Source: Verrucomicrobiota bacterium
GTDB taxonomy: Bacteria; Verrucomicrobiota; Verrucomicrobiia; Limisphaerales; CAIMTB01
Direction of reading: 5' to 3'
Assembly: GCA_963205105.1 (NCBI GenBank)
Contig: CAUJJW010000038.1
Location: forward strand, 1-57,046
Length of the DNA: 57,046 nt
In this document: positions 19,498 to 30,200 of the stretch, piece by piece
How positions within the stretch are numbered: the stretch's first letter is position 1
How the letters are laid out: each line of letters starts with the position of its first letter
Notes under the pieces: generated by a model
What the model saw: the letters and a program-made list of their open reading frames with translations, nothing else
What the model was told of the DNA's origin: nothing
Databases searched by the model: none
Program-made: the position numbers and the translations under genes

Positions 19498-20949
19498 ATG
19501 AATCGCTCAACCTCACTCGCGGTTCTGCTCGCCACCGCGACAGCGACCTCCGCCTTCGCCCAGGACTGGCCCCAGTGGCTCGGACCCGATCGCAATGCCC
19601 GGGCCGCCGGATTCAAGGCCCCCAAGGTCTGGCCCAAATCGCTGACCCAGAAATGGAAAGTCACCGTCGGTGACGGCGTCGCCACCCCAGCTCTGGTCGG
19701 TGATCGCTTGTATGTTTTTTCACGTCAGGACGGGACCGAGGTGATCCGCTGCCTGAACGCGGCCGACGGCAAGGAGCTCTGGCAGGATCGCTACGATGCC
19801 CTCGGTGCCTCAGGTCCGGCTCAAGGTTTCTCGGGACCACGCAGTTCGCCATCCGTCGCGCAGGGCAAAGTCGTCACGCTCGGCGTTCGCGGCATGTTGT
19901 CCTCCCTGGATGCCCAGACGGGTAAGCCGCTCTGGCGGAAGGACGACTTCATGGCCTACCCCAACTTCTTTACCGCCAGTTCACCCCTCATCGTCGGAGG
20001 TCTCGCCGTCGCCCAGTTGGGCGGCCGCGACAATGGTGCCCTCGTCGCCTATGACCTCACCACCGGGGCCGAACGATGGCGTTGGAAGGGTCCCTCCCCA
20101 TCCCATGCCTCGCCGGTGCTGCTCAAGGTAGGAGCTACGGAATACGTCGTGGCCCAAACCGAATCCAAGCTGGTCGCCGTCGATGCCACGAACGGCGCGA
20201 TGGCCTGGGAATCCGCCGCCGCCGCTCCTGAAGGTGCCCCCGGCGAACCCGGCCCCGGCCCCGGCCCCGGGCGTGGTGGTGGCCGAGGCGGCATGCGGGA
20301 TCGCAAAGCCGCCACACCCCTCGTCGACGGCTCGACCGTGATCATCCCCGGGTTGTCCTTGCGCGCCATGAAGATGGAGAAATCCGGCGCTCAACTCGTC
20401 GCCAAGGAGCTCTGGAACAACACCGAGAAAACGGTGGAGTTCAGCACGCCCACCCTGAAAGGCGGCCTGATCTTCGGCCTGAGCGGTCGCAACGAATTGT
20501 TCTGTGTCCGCGCCAAGGACGGAACCACCGCCTGGACCGCCCCCTTCCCCAGCACCGCCGCTCCCGAAACCCAGACCCCGCGACCCTCCGCCCAACACCC
20601 GGCCTTCAACCCCGCCGTCGCCGGCCTGGTGATGGCTCAAGCCGCTCCGCCTCCCGCCGAAGGTGGTCCGGGACGTCCGCGCGGTCCCGGCGGTCCCGGC
20701 GGACCGGGTGGCCGACGCGGTGGCATGGGCGGCGGTGGCGGATACGGGAACATCGTCGATGCCGGCCCCGCGCTGATGGCCATCACTCCGGCCGGTGAAT
20801 TGGTGGTGTTCGAGCCGAACGATTCCGGCCTGAAAGTGCTCGCCACGTACAAGGTGGCGGCGGGCCAGACTTACGCCTATCCGGTCCTGTCTGGAAACCG
20901 CATCTTCATCAAGGACAAGGACGACCTGGCTCTTTGGACGGTCGAGTAA
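19498..20949 (+). CDS. secreted PQQ-like beta-propeller protein
   Basis: A 483-residue protein with an N-terminal signal peptide (TSLAVLLATATATSAFAQ). After the mature start QDWPQWLGPDRN it has propeller blades with the usual closing motifs, for example LNAADGKELWQ, LDAQTGKPLWRK, YDLTTGAERWRW and VDATNGAMAWE. These belong to the PQQ-like/BamB-like repeat superfamily. Two low-complexity insertions rich in Gly and Pro interrupt the propeller (about residues 245-265 and 385-425, the latter GPGGPGGPGGRRGG-type). No PQQ-binding catalytic residues are evident, so the fold is clear but an enzymatic role is not. The QDWPQWLGPDRN opening is common in secreted proteins of planctomycetes and verrucomicrobia. 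Convergent with the LolA-like gene. Confidence 0.88.
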   Translation: MNRSTSLAVLLATATATSAFAQDWPQWLGPDRNARAAGFKAPKVWPKSLTQKWKVTVGDGVATPALVGDRLYVFSRQDGTEVIRCLNAADGKELWQDRYDALGASGPAQGFSGPRSSPSVAQGKVVTLGVRGMLSSLDAQTGKPLWRKDDFMAYPNFFTASSPLIVGGLAVAQLGGRDNGALVAYDLTTGAERWRWKGPSPSHASPVLLKVGATEYVVAQTESKLVAVDATNGAMAWESAAAAPEGAPGEPGPGPGPGRGGGRGGMRDRKAATPLVDGSTVIIPGLSLRAMKMEKSGAQLVAKELWNNTEKTVEFSTPTLKGGLIFGLSGRNELFCVRAKDGTTAWTAPFPSTAAPETQTPRPSAQHPAFNPAVAGLVMAQAAPPPAEGGPGRPRGPGGPGGPGGRRGGMGGGGGYGNIVDAGPALMAITPAGELVVFEPNDSGLKVLATYKVAAGQTYAYPVLSGNRIFIKDKDDLALWTVE

Positions 20950-20960
20950 CCGACCTCGGG

Positions 20961-21815
20961 TCATCGCGAATCGAGCAACTGCCGAACGCCTTCGGGACTG
21001 AACTCGGAGGCCGGCAGAGTGAGATCCCGGTCGCTCCGGCTCCCCGTCACCCGGGTTCGGCTGCCCGAGGTCACCGTCTCCACCATCCACTCGGCCACCA
21101 CCCACCCGCCTTCGTCACGTCGCACGACGCGACCTGCGGTCAGACGCTTTCGGAGTTCGCCGTTCTTGTCGGATTTATCCACCCGCAACGCGATCGGTTT
21201 GTCCTTCGCCAGCCAACTGCGGACCCGGGGATGCCGGACAGACGCATCCGATGTTCGCGATTCCACCACCCAACATTCCGCGCTCCCAACCTTGTCCACT
21301 CCCACCACCTGCTGTTCCGGCCAGTCCCAGAAGGATTCCGCGAAATCGTCGACGCTCAGGTCGGAGCCGAACAAGGGAGCCTCAAGCTCCGCGGCCGTGA
21401 CAGGGGTCACTTCGTTCGGTGGCATGAAGCGGAACCCGCCCACCTCGCCTGAGTCGGTGCGGCGGATCATCCAGGCGCGCCCCTTCTCCTCCCGGGGCCA
21501 CTGGACCATCACCAAGGTTTCCTGGGTCGCCCCCTCCCGCCGGCTCTTGAGCAGCACCTGGAGGGATCGGGCTGGCCCCTGACCTTCAGGCGGTTCGATG
21601 GCCAGCCGAAGGCGTGCTTTCGACCCGGTGGTCTGCTGATTTCGAACCACCGCCGACACCAGGCCCCGCGCCTCGGGTGTTTCCGCCGCCGGAGGTGCCG
21701 CCGCCACCCCGGCGACCGCCAGGGCCAGGAAAAGGAGGAGCGCCGCACGCGCCCGCGACCTGCCACGTGGACTTACCTCGCCTGCCTTTTTCCTGAAATC
21801 ACGCATGATTTTCAT
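20961..21815 (-). CDS. outer-membrane lipoprotein-sorting protein (LolA-like)
   Basis: A 284-residue protein with a basic N terminus and a hydrophobic signal segment (RAALLLFLALAVAGVAA). The mature part contains segments characteristic of the outer-membrane lipoprotein-sorting family (PF17131-like): MVQWPREEKGRAWMIRR, GGFRFMPPNEVTPV, LFGSDLSVDDFAES and CWVVESRT. The family has the LolA/LppX fold that cradles acyl chains. It is the last gene of a minus-strand set with an FtsX-type permease and an ATPase, so a role in moving a lipid or lipoprotein across the periplasm is likely (inference). The 145-base gap from the permease gene is filled by palindromic repeats, so co-transcription is probable but not certain. 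A second in-frame ATG three codons in is an alternative start. Confidence 0.85.
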   Translation of the reverse strand: MKIMRDFRKKAGEVSPRGRSRARAALLLFLALAVAGVAAAPPAAETPEARGLVSAVVRNQQTTGSKARLRLAIEPPEGQGPARSLQVLLKSRREGATQETLVMVQWPREEKGRAWMIRRTDSGEVGGFRFMPPNEVTPVTAAELEAPLFGSDLSVDDFAESFWDWPEQQVVGVDKVGSAECWVVESRTSDASVRHPRVRSWLAKDKPIALRVDKSDKNGELRKRLTAGRVVRRDEGGWVVAEWMVETVTSGSRTRVTGSRSDRDLTLPASEFSPEGVRQLLDSR

Positions 21816-21830
21816 CCGAACCTGGTGACG

Positions 21831-21920
21831 CCCCTTTTAGGGCTGGGGAATGCGTTGAAATCGTACGCCCAGGGCGCCGCCCTGGGCTATCCGATTCAGT
21901 CCCGTCGGGGCTGGTGCCCG
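21831..21920. repeat. palindromic repeat element between permease and LolA-like genes
   Basis: Contains three short hairpins in 90 bases. The central one is a perfect 9-bp stem, GCCCAGGGC (21867-21875) with GCCCTGGGC (21879-21887), around a 3-base loop. It is flanked by GCCC-cttttA-GGGC and CCC-gtc-GGG arms. The arrangement resembles small palindromic repeats dispersed in planctomycete and verrucomicrobial genomes (recollection, not searched). It lies between genes of one transcription unit, where folded RNA could change the relative amounts of the products. Confidence 0.6.
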
Positions 21921-21960
21921 CACTCCCCGTTCGACGCGTGAAACACAAGGCGTTGGAAGT

Positions 21961-23112
21961 TCACTCCGCCCGCAACGCTTCGCCTGGCTGAAGTCGGGAC
22001 GCGCGCCACGCAGGGTAAAGGCCTCCCGCCACGCCCAGGGCCAGGGACACCCCCAACGCCATCGCGAAAAGCCCAAGCCCGAGATCGGCCTCGAGTTTGC
22101 CCCGCAGCATCTCGGTTTGTTCGAGGCACTTGACGGCAACCAGCCCGATCACGATCCCGCAAATCCCGCCCAGCAGGGAAAGCGCCATCGATTCAATCAG
22201 CACCATCGCCATCACCCGACGGCGCTTCCACCCGATCGCGAGCAGAATGCCAATCTCGCGGGTGCGCTCGAACACACTCATCAGCACCGTGTTGGCGACG
22301 CCGAAGGCCCCGACCACCAAGGCGATCCAGGACGTCGCCCAGCTCATGCCGCGCGCCACTTCCACGCCCGTGTTGCGGCTCGCCACTTCCCCGGCCTCCA
22401 GTGCGTTGAAGCCCCGGTGCTTCTCCTTCAATCGCGCCCGCACTGCCGCGATCCCTTGCTCCCGCAGTCGGGGACGCATGCGCAGGTTCAGGAAATTCAC
22501 CTGCCCCTCACGGTCGGTGACCCGCTGCATTTCCGGCAGGGGCATGATCACCGCGCCGTTCTCCACCAGGGCCGGACTTTCAAAAATGCCCGTCACCTGA
22601 AACTCGTCGAACTCGATCTGAACCGTGTCCCCCACCTTCTTGCCCAGCGTCTCCGCGGCCAGCGATCCCAGCACCAATTGTCGGGTCGCCCCAGACTCGG
22701 GCCAGACTCCCTCCCGCAGTTTCAGGTGATCCCAGAGGAATCCCGGGTAGTCCCAGCCGAACACCAGCATGGTCGGCGATTCCTCGATACCCATGAGGTC
22801 GCTCATCAGTCCCGCCGCCGCCTCGACCTCGGGCAGGGCGGCAAACTCGGCACCCAACGCGGTGTCAAAGGGAGCGGGCAGCGGACTGCGGCTGGTTGCC
22901 TTGGTGATCACCAGGTCCGTGCCGCGGGCCTCGTAGGCGTTCCGCCAGACCCGTTCAAATCCACGCGCCAGACTCGTCAAAGCCACCACCGCGGCGATAC
23001 CCACCCCAATCCCGCACAAGGTCAAAATCGTGCGCGTCGGCCGACGCAGCAGGTTCTTCCAGGCCACGGTCCAGAAGGTCACCGGCACCTCCGTTCCTGG
23101 CCGCTGTCGCAA
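21961..23112 (-). CDS. ABC transporter permease (FtsX/MacB/LolC-E type)
   Basis: A 383-residue permease with the MacB-type layout: an N-terminal transmembrane helix (TRTILTLCGIGVGIAAVVAL), a periplasmic domain of about 200 residues (MacB_PCD-like), and three C-terminal helices in the FtsX domain (WIALVVGAFGVANTVLMSVFE, the SLLGGICGIVIGLVAVK region, and LFAMALGVSLALGVAGG), ending in the usual PAWRASRLQPGEALR. The FERTREIGILLAIGWKRR segment between helices is the coupling region for the ATPase. It overlaps the ATPase gene by 34 bases. Members export lipoproteins, peptides or drugs by mechanotransmission rather than classical transport. Substrate unknown; the LolA-like neighbour suggests a lipidated substrate. 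Confidence 0.92.
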   Translation of the reverse strand: MRQRPGTEVPVTFWTVAWKNLLRRPTRTILTLCGIGVGIAAVVALTSLARGFERVWRNAYEARGTDLVITKATSRSPLPAPFDTALGAEFAALPEVEAAAGLMSDLMGIEESPTMLVFGWDYPGFLWDHLKLREGVWPESGATRQLVLGSLAAETLGKKVGDTVQIEFDEFQVTGIFESPALVENGAVIMPLPEMQRVTDREGQVNFLNLRMRPRLREQGIAAVRARLKEKHRGFNALEAGEVASRNTGVEVARGMSWATSWIALVVGAFGVANTVLMSVFERTREIGILLAIGWKRRRVMAMVLIESMALSLLGGICGIVIGLVAVKCLEQTEMLRGKLEADLGLGLFAMALGVSLALGVAGGLYPAWRASRLQPGEALRAE

Positions 23113-23819
23113 TGCACCCGGCCGTCCAGCATGCGCACCACGCGGCCCGCCAATTCAGCGACGCAAGGGTCGTGCGTCACCATCACCAGCGCGGTTCCGT
23201 GCTGCCGGTGCGCCTCCAGCAGCAGATCCATGATCCGGGCGGCATTGGCGCTGTCCAGGTTCCCGGTCGGTTCATCCGCCAGCAACAAGCGCGGGCCGTT
23301 GGCAAGGCTCCTCGCCACCGCCACCCGCTGCCGTTCGCCCCCGGACAAGTGCGAGGGCCGATGATGCAGACGGTTCTCCAGACCCACCGAGGCCAGCAAT
23401 GTTTCCGCCCGTTTTCGACGCGACGCACACGTCCCACCGCACTCCAGCATCGGCACTTGCACGTTCTCCAGCGCGGTCAGGGTCGGGATCAGGTGAAAGG
23501 ACTGAAAAATGAAGCCGATCTCGCGCGCGCGAAACTCCGACAAGTCTCGGATGCCGGACAAGGCTTTCCCTGCGAAGCACACTTCCCCGCGCGTCGGCCG
23601 ATCCAGCGCGCCCAGGATCTGCAGCAAGGTCGACTTCCCACAACCGCTCGGCCCCACCACCGCCAGCGTCTCGCCTTCCTGAATGTCGAGGTCGACGCCG
23701 CGCAAGGCCCGGACTTGTCCCCCATCGAAGTCGCGCTCCACCCCGCGCACGGTGATCAACGTTCCAACGCCGGAGATGGTCCCGGATGCCAGGGTCCCGG
23801 CTGGAGGATGATCAGCCAC
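23079..23819 (-). CDS. ABC transporter ATP-binding protein (LolD/MacB type)
   Basis: A 246-residue ATPase with all motifs: Walker [11 protein letters not shown]-loop in [20 protein letters not shown], signature [15 protein letters not shown], Walker [15 protein letters not shown], and the H-loop VMVTHDP. The [14 protein letters not shown] segment is typical of the LolD/MacB/FtsE subfamily that pairs with FtsX-type permeases. It overlaps the upstream hydrolase gene by 8 bases and the downstream permease gene by 34, so the three are almost certainly translated from one mRNA. Confidence 0.95.
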   Translation of the reverse strand: MADHPPAGTLASGTISGVGTLITVRGVERDFDGGQVRALRGVDLDIQEGETLAVVGPSGCGKSTLLQILGALDRPTRGEVCFAGKALSGIRDLSEFRAREIGFIFQSFHLIPTLTALENVQVPMLECGGTCASRRKRAETLLASVGLENRLHHRPSHLSGGERQRVAVARSLANGPRLLLADEPTGNLDSANAARIMDLLLEAHRQHGTALVMVTHDPCVAELAGRVVRMLDGRVHCDSGQERRCR

Positions 23820-24597
23820 TCAAACGCTCCAGGGATGCCCGGAAAATCCGGTAAAACTCCTCCGGCCGCTCCATGGGCGGGGTGTGGCCACAGCCTGGGA
23901 TGAAGTGAAGGTCGGCCTTGGGCAGGTACCGTGCAAATTCATGGGCCACCGAAGGCGGCGTGATGCGGTCATCCTCACCCCAGACCAGGGTGACTGGGCA
24001 TTGAATCTTCGGCAGAACGTCCCGCAGATTGCTGCGCTTGATCGATCGCGCCAAACGCACGGCGTTCAGCATGGTCCGCGTGTCCCCAACGGTCTCGCAG
24101 ACGGAATCCAAACGTTCCTCGGTGACGTGGATCGGGTCGAAAAAAACCTCCTCCATCTTGTTCCGGAGCCAGGCCCGGGTGGGGCGCCGGGGAACACCAC
24201 GCTCGAATCCGCGCTCGAAAAGGCCCGAACTCCCGGTGAGCACCAACGCTTCGACCCGCGCCGGCAACCGCAACGCCATCAGCACCGCAATGTGCCCACC
24301 AAGCGAGTTGCCGCCCAAAACCACCCGTTCAAAACCCTCCTGATCCAACCGCCGCTCCACGTCCTCGCAGAGGTTTTCCAGACCACATCGGCCACACGGA
24401 AAATCAAACACCGGCAAATGCGGCGTGATCACCCGCCATTCCGTGCGCAACTCCCGTCCCACGTCAGCCCAGTCACCAGGCCGGCCAAACATGCCGTGGA
24501 GCAACACCACTCCGGGCTTCGACCGGGCAGAATCACTCCACATCTGGCTCGGCCCCGTGCCCTGGCTGGTGGTTTCGCTGGGTTGCTGCGGCAACAA
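23812..24597 (-). CDS. alpha/beta hydrolase
   Basis: A 261-residue alpha/beta-fold hydrolase. Seen: [14 protein letters not shown] (oxyanion HG), the nucleophile elbow GGNSLGGH (Ser near residue 97), the acid region [11 protein letters not shown], and the catalytic His in [16 protein letters not shown]. This is a complete MhpC-like triad. A pair of cysteines ([12 protein letters not shown]) follows the first strand. No signal peptide is seen. It is the first gene of the transport set and overlaps the ATPase by 8 bases. Substrate unknown; an esterase or lipase acting on the transported lipid is one possibility, which is inference from position only. The start could be MWSDSARS, 18 codons later. 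Confidence 0.88.
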   Translation of the reverse strand: MLPQQPSETTSQGTGPSQMWSDSARSKPGVVLLHGMFGRPGDWADVGRELRTEWRVITPHLPVFDFPCGRCGLENLCEDVERRLDQEGFERVVLGGNSLGGHIAVLMALRLPARVEALVLTGSSGLFERGFERGVPRRPTRAWLRNKMEEVFFDPIHVTEERLDSVCETVGDTRTMLNAVRLARSIKRSNLRDVLPKIQCPVTLVWGEDDRITPPSVAHEFARYLPKADLHFIPGCGHTPPMERPEEFYRIFRASLERLSG

Positions 24598-24642
24598 AGG
24601 GGGTTAGACTACCGACTTTGCCTTGCACGTCAAAGCCGAGGA

Positions 24643-27273
24643 ATGGCCTCCCCCTTCCGGTTCCCGCCGCGTAACGTCCGTCCCGCCGTGGCCGCAACCC
24701 TGTACGACCTGTTACCCAAGGACGGACCTGTCCCTTCCGACCAGCTCCTGGACCGGTTCCTGGATTACGCCAACGCGCGCGGCCTCCAATTGTACCCGGC
24801 GCAGGAAGCCGCCCTTCTGGATCTCTTCGACGGCAAGAACGTCGTCCTCAACACCCCCACCGGCTCCGGCAAGTCCCTCGTCGCTTCCGCCCTCCATTTC
24901 CAGTCGCTCGCGACCGGACGCCGATCCGTCTACACCTGCCCCATCAAGGCCCTCGTCAACGAGAAGTGGATGGCGCTCTGCCGCGAGTTCGGCCCGGACA
25001 ACATCGGCCTGAGCACCGGCGATGCCACCGTCAACCGCGATGCCCCCATCCTCTGTTGCACCGCCGAAATCCTCGCCAACATCGCCCTCCGCGAAGGCGC
25101 CGATGCCAACGTCCAGGACGTGGTCATGGATGAGTTCCACTGGTACGCCGACCGCGACCGCGGGGTCGCGTGGCAGGCGCCGTTGCTCGCCCTCAACAAG
25201 ACGCGTTTCCTGCTGATGTCCGCCACGCTCGGCGACACCACCTTCTTCGAGGAGGAACTGACCCGCCTCAATGGCAGGCCATCGGTCACCGTCAAATCCC
25301 AGGACCGGCCCGTTCCACTCGAGTTTTCCTACGCCGAAACGCCGCTCGCCGAGACCCTCGAATTCCTGGTGAAAGGCGGCAAGGCACCCGTGTACGTCGT
25401 CCATTTCACCCAGGCGGACGCGGCCGAGAGCGCCCAGGACTTCACCAGCTTGAACGTGGGTTCCCGCGAGGAAAAGGCCGCCATCGCCACCGCCATCGAG
25501 GGTTTCAAGTTCACCAGCCCCTACGGACCCGAGATCAAGCGCTGGCTCCGACATGGCATCGGTCTCCACCACGCCGGCCTGCTGCCCAAATACCGCGTTC
25601 TCGTCGAGCAACTCGCCCAGCGCGGCCTGCTCAAGGTCATTTGCGGCACCGACACCCTCGGCGTCGGCATCAATGTCCCCATCCGCACCGTCCTCTTCAC
25701 CCGGTTGTCCAAGTTCGATGGCCAGAAGGTCGGCATCCTGTCCGCCCGCGATTTCCACCAGATCTCCGGCCGCGCCGGCCGCAAGGGCTTCGACGACCGC
25801 GGCTGGGTCGTCGCCCAGGCCCCGGAACACGTCGTCGAAAACCTCAAACTCGAGGAAAAATCCAAACGGGACGGGAAGAAATTCCAACGGCGGCAGCCCG
25901 AGAAGGGGTTCGTCAGCTGGGACTTGAACACGTTCACCCGCCTGCAATCCGCCCCGCCCGAACGCCTGGTTTCGCGCTTCCAAGTTTCCCACGGAATCCT
26001 GCTCAATGTGCTCAGCCGCCCCGCGGACGGTTGCGGCGCCATGCGAAGCCTGATTCGTCGCTGCCACGACACGCCTTCCCAAAAGAGGGGCCACGCCCGC
26101 CGCGCGTGGCAGCTGTTCCGTTCCCTGCTGGAACGCCGCATCGTCGAGTTCGTTCCACCCTCTTCCACCACGCAGGCCCCCACTGCACCCGCTCCCAAGT
26201 CCTACGCCCTCCGCGTCAATGTCGAGCTCCAGGACGATTTCTCCATGGACCAGACGTTGTCCTTGTACCTGCTCGAAACCCTTCCCCTGCTCGACCCCCA
26301 GGCCCCCGATTACGCCCTCGACCTCATCACCCTCGTCGAATCCATTCTCGAAAACCCGGAAATCATCCTCCGCCGCCAACTGGACAAGGTGAAGAACCAG
26401 AAGATGGCCGAGTGGAAACAGGACGGCGTCGAATACAACGAACGCATGGCCCGCCTCGACGAACTCGAATACCCCAAACCCCGCCGCGAATTCGTCTACG
26501 AAACCTTCAACGCCTTCGCCGACAAACACCCCTGGGTCGGTCAGGAAAACATCCGCCCCAAGTCCATCGCGCGCGAAATGTTCGAGGAGTTCCGGTCCTT
26601 CGCCGACTACGTCAAAATCTACGAACTCCAGCGCTCTGAAGGTCTGCTCCTCCGCCACCTGAACAGCGTCTATAAGGTCCTCACCCAAACCGTCCCCGAC
26701 ACCGCCAAGAACGACACCGTGCGCGACATGGAGACCTACCTGGGACTCATGATCCGCCAGGTCGATTCCAGCCTCATTGAGGAGTGGGAGCGCATGCGCG
26801 ATCCCAATTACAAACCGCGCGGCGAAACCCCCGAAGCCCGCCCTCCCGGCGCCGAGGAGGCCGCTCGCGACATCACCCGCGATACCCGCACCTTCACCGC
26901 CACCCTGCGCACCCACGTCTTCGCCTTCCTCCGCGCCTTCGCCAACGCCGACTTCGAAGCCGCCGTCGCTTCCCTCCCCAATCCCGCCGACGCCGAGGGC
27001 CAACCCTGGACGGTCGCACGGCTCAACGCCGCCTTCGACGCCTACCACGTCGATCACCAACGACTCTGCCTCGAACCCGAGGCCCGCAATCTCCGACACA
27101 CCCACGTCCGCGGCTCGGACGACCGCCAGTCCTGGCGCCTCGACCAAATGCTCGTGGATCCCGAAGCCCACAATGACTGGGTCGCTTCCTGGTTCGTCGA
27201 CCTCGCCGCGTCACGCGCCCGGCAGGAAGCCGTGCTGCGTCTCGACCGCATCGGGATGCTGACTGCCCCCTGA
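24643..27273 (+). CDS. Ski2-like DExH-box helicase with DUF3516-type C-terminal region
   Basis: An 876-residue superfamily 2 helicase. Seen: Walker A TPTGSGKS, motif Ia [12 protein letters not shown], the DExH box [10 protein letters not shown], motif III SATLGD, and motif [17 protein letters not shown], with [12 protein letters not shown] before it. The C-terminal 350 residues include a charged helical region ([20 protein letters not shown], then [16 protein letters not shown]) that matches DUF3516-type helicases, relatives of the Ski2/Mtr4 RNA helicases. The start MASPFRFPP follows GAGG and avoids reading back through the divergent hydrolase gene. Likely an RNA or DNA unwinding enzyme. Its stop codon is one base before the start of the NRPS gene, so the two are translationally linked. 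Confidence 0.93.
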   Translation: MASPFRFPPRNVRPAVAATLYDLLPKDGPVPSDQLLDRFLDYANARGLQLYPAQEAALLDLFDGKNVVLNTPTGSGKSLVASALHFQSLATGRRSVYTCPIKALVNEKWMALCREFGPDNIGLSTGDATVNRDAPILCCTAEILANIALREGADANVQDVVMDEFHWYADRDRGVAWQAPLLALNKTRFLLMSATLGDTTFFEEELTRLNGRPSVTVKSQDRPVPLEFSYAETPLAETLEFLVKGGKAPVYVVHFTQADAAESAQDFTSLNVGSREEKAAIATAIEGFKFTSPYGPEIKRWLRHGIGLHHAGLLPKYRVLVEQLAQRGLLKVICGTDTLGVGINVPIRTVLFTRLSKFDGQKVGILSARDFHQISGRAGRKGFDDRGWVVAQAPEHVVENLKLEEKSKRDGKKFQRRQPEKGFVSWDLNTFTRLQSAPPERLVSRFQVSHGILLNVLSRPADGCGAMRSLIRRCHDTPSQKRGHARRAWQLFRSLLERRIVEFVPPSSTTQAPTAPAPKSYALRVNVELQDDFSMDQTLSLYLLETLPLLDPQAPDYALDLITLVESILENPEIILRRQLDKVKNQKMAEWKQDGVEYNERMARLDELEYPKPRREFVYETFNAFADKHPWVGQENIRPKSIAREMFEEFRSFADYVKIYELQRSEGLLLRHLNSVYKVLTQTVPDTAKNDTVRDMETYLGLMIRQVDSSLIEEWERMRDPNYKPRGETPEARPPGAEEAARDITRDTRTFTATLRTHVFAFLRAFANADFEAAVASLPNPADAEGQPWTVARLNAAFDAYHVDHQRLCLEPEARNLRHTHVRGSDDRQSWRLDQMLVDPEAHNDWVASWFVDLAASRARQEAVLRLDRIGMLTAP

Positions 27274-27274
27274 C

Positions 27275-30200
27275 ATGTCCCCCGACCGTTCCCAGGTTGT
27301 CGACGCCTTCAACCGGACGAACGTTTCGTTTCCCGATCAGACCACCGTTCACGCGCTGTTCTCCGAACAGGCCCGGCGCCGACCGGATGCCGTCGCGCTG
27401 GTGGCCGATCCCATTTCCCTGACCTACGCGGAGCTGGAAGCGCGCGCCAATCGCCTTGCCCATCGCCTGCTCCGGTTGGGTGTTCAACCAGGACAACCTG
27501 TCGCCATCCTGCTCGACCGATCCGTGCAGCTGGTCGTCGCCATTCTCGCCTGTCTCAAGGCCGGCGCCGCGTACGCTCCCCTCGCCACGGAATACCCGGT
27601 CGCCCGACTCAACCGCCTGCTTCAGGACTCCGGCGCCCCCATCCTCATCACCGCCGGCCCCGTCCCGCCGGGACTCGAGGCTCCTTCCCTCCGCCAACTC
27701 GACCTGGATGCCTCGTCCCGTTCCGAACCCGAACCGCCGAGCACCCCGCCCCCACTGTTGGCCGGTCCGCTGAGCCCGGCCTATCTGATGTACACCTCGG
27801 GGTCCACCGGCACTCCGAAGGGCGTCCTCGTGCCTCACCGCGCCGTCATCCGACTCGTGGTCGGCTCCTCGTTCCTGCCCTGGAACAGCGACATCTCCTT
27901 CCTGCTGCTGGCCCCGCCCTCCTTCGATGCCTCCACCCTCGAACTCTGGGGGCCGTTGCTCCATGGAGGTCGATGCGTCCTCTACCAACCACGACACGTG
28001 GATCCGGTGGAACTTCGAGCCCTGATCTACCAACACCAGGTCTCCTGCCTCTGGCTCACCGCCAGTCTCTTCAATCACCTCATCGACACCGACCCGCAGC
28101 TGCTCGCGCCCCTCCGCTTTCTGCTCACCGGCGGCGAAGCCCTCTCCGTTCCCCACATCCGACGCGCCCTCGCCCTCCTCCCCTCCACCCAACTCATCAA
28201 CGGCTACGGGCCCACCGAATCCACCACATTCGCCTGCACCCACCCCATCCCGCGCGACGGCGACCCCGCCCCCTCAGGGTCCATCCCCATCGGCAAACCC
28301 ATCGCCAACACCCGCTGCTTCGTTCTCGATCCCAACCTCCAGCCCGTCCCCATCGGCGTTCCCGGTGAGTTGTTCATCGGCGGCGACGGCCTCGCCCTCG
28401 GTTACCTCAACCAACCCGAATTCACCGCCCAACGTTTTCTCCCCGACCCTTTTTCACCCCCGCGCCCGGATGGCCGTCTGTATCGAACCGGCGACCTCTG
28501 CCGCTGGCGACCCGACGGCTGCCTCGAGTTCCTCGGGCGCGCCGATGAACAGGTCAAAATCCGAGGGTTCCGCATCGAACCCGGCGAGGTCGCCGCCGCC
28601 CTGGAAGCGCATCCCGCCGTGCAACGCGCCGTCGTCCTGGCCCGCGCCTCAGCCACGGATCCCGCCACCTTCGTGGACCTGGCGGCCTTCATTGAACCCA
28701 GACCCGATCTCTCCGCCCCCGACCTTCCATCGCCCGTGGCGTTCCGGGAGTTCCTGCGCCAAACCCTGCCGGATCCTTTCGTCCCCTCCCGATTCGTCCG
28801 CGTCGACACCTTCCCCATCACCCCCAACGGCAAACTGGACCGCAACGCCCTTCTCGCCCTCGCCGACTCCGACAACACTCCCAGCTCCACCCATTCCCCG
28901 TCCCCGGAGGCCCCCATCCAATCCACCCTGACCCGGATCTGGGCGGACCTCCTCCATCGGCCTTCGGTCTCCATCCACGACGATTTCTTCGAGCTGGGCG
29001 GACATTCCCTCCTGGCCATGAAGGTGGTGGCCAGGACGGTGGAGGCCTTGGGCATCGAGTTTCCGGTTCGCTGGCTGTTCGAGCACCGCACCATTGCCAA
29101 CCTCGCCACCCGGCTGCTGGAACCCCGTCCGGCCACCGCATCCCGCCATCAGCTCGCCGCCTCGTCGGCGGTGTCACACCCGATCTCCCGGGAACAGGAA
29201 CGCCTGTGGTTCCTCGATCAAACCCTGCCCGACCCCGCCGTCTACAACGTGCCTTGCGCCGTCCGACTGGAGGGTTCGATCGACCTCGACCGACTGGAGC
29301 GTGCCCTGCACGCCGTCGCCCGACGACACGACATCCTGCGCTCCCGGTTCGTAACTGCTGAGGGCGAACCCCGGGTCGAGATCCTTCCCGAAGCCTTTCC
29401 ACCCCTGCGCCGCACCGAGGCATCCTCCCTCCCGGACGTAGATCCCGACCGTCAGCTTCAACTCTGGTTCGATGCCGAGATCAGCCCGGCCTTCCCCCTC
29501 GGCGAAGCTCCGCTGTGGCGGTGCAGCTGCCTTCGGCTCGGCGCCCGCCAACACGTACTCCTGCTCGTCGCCCATCACGCCATCTGCGACGAATGGTCCC
29601 TGCCCCTCTGGCTCGCCGATCTTTCCAACGCCTATGCCCGCGAAGAAGGGCCAGACGGTCGGGCGGTCGACCTCGCCCCATTGCCGCTTCAATACGCGGA
29701 TTACGCCGTGTGGCAGCAACAACGGCTCGCCGAACCCGACCTGGACCGCCACCGGGCCTATTGGGAACAGCATCTGGCGGGTGCGCCCCCCACCGTTCAC
29801 CTGCCGCTGGATCACCCGCGCCCGGCATCCCCGGGCGTCCGCGGCGGTCGCCTTCCCATCCGCTGCCCACAAGCCGTCCGACAACCACTCGAACTGCTCG
29901 CCACCCTGGAAGGCACAACGCCCTTCATGCTGCTGCTCGCAGCCTTTCACGCGGTCCTCTTCCATCTCACCGGCCAGGACGACCTCGTCGTCGGCGCCCC
30001 GCTCGCCCATCGACATCGCCCCGAGTTGGAGTCGTTGATCGGATTCTTCGTCAACACCGTTCCCGTCCGCCTCCGCATCCCGGGACGGGCAACCTTCCGC
30101 GACCTGCTCCGCTCCATCCGCCAAACCATGCTCGATGCCTTCGAGCACGGCCTGGTGCCCTTTGACGAAATCGTCCAGGCCAGCCGTGCGCGCCGCGTCG

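Noticed and set aside
23884..24642. Upstream extension of the helicase frame
   Set aside because: It lies antisense to the alpha/beta hydrolase, which has a complete catalytic triad; the helicase start at 24643 has a ribosome site.
24712..27171. Open frame of 819 codons on the minus strand, opposite the helicase gene
   Set aside because: It is the antisense shadow of a clear helicase in GC-rich DNA; its translation is Gly/Val/Glu-biased with no domain or motif.
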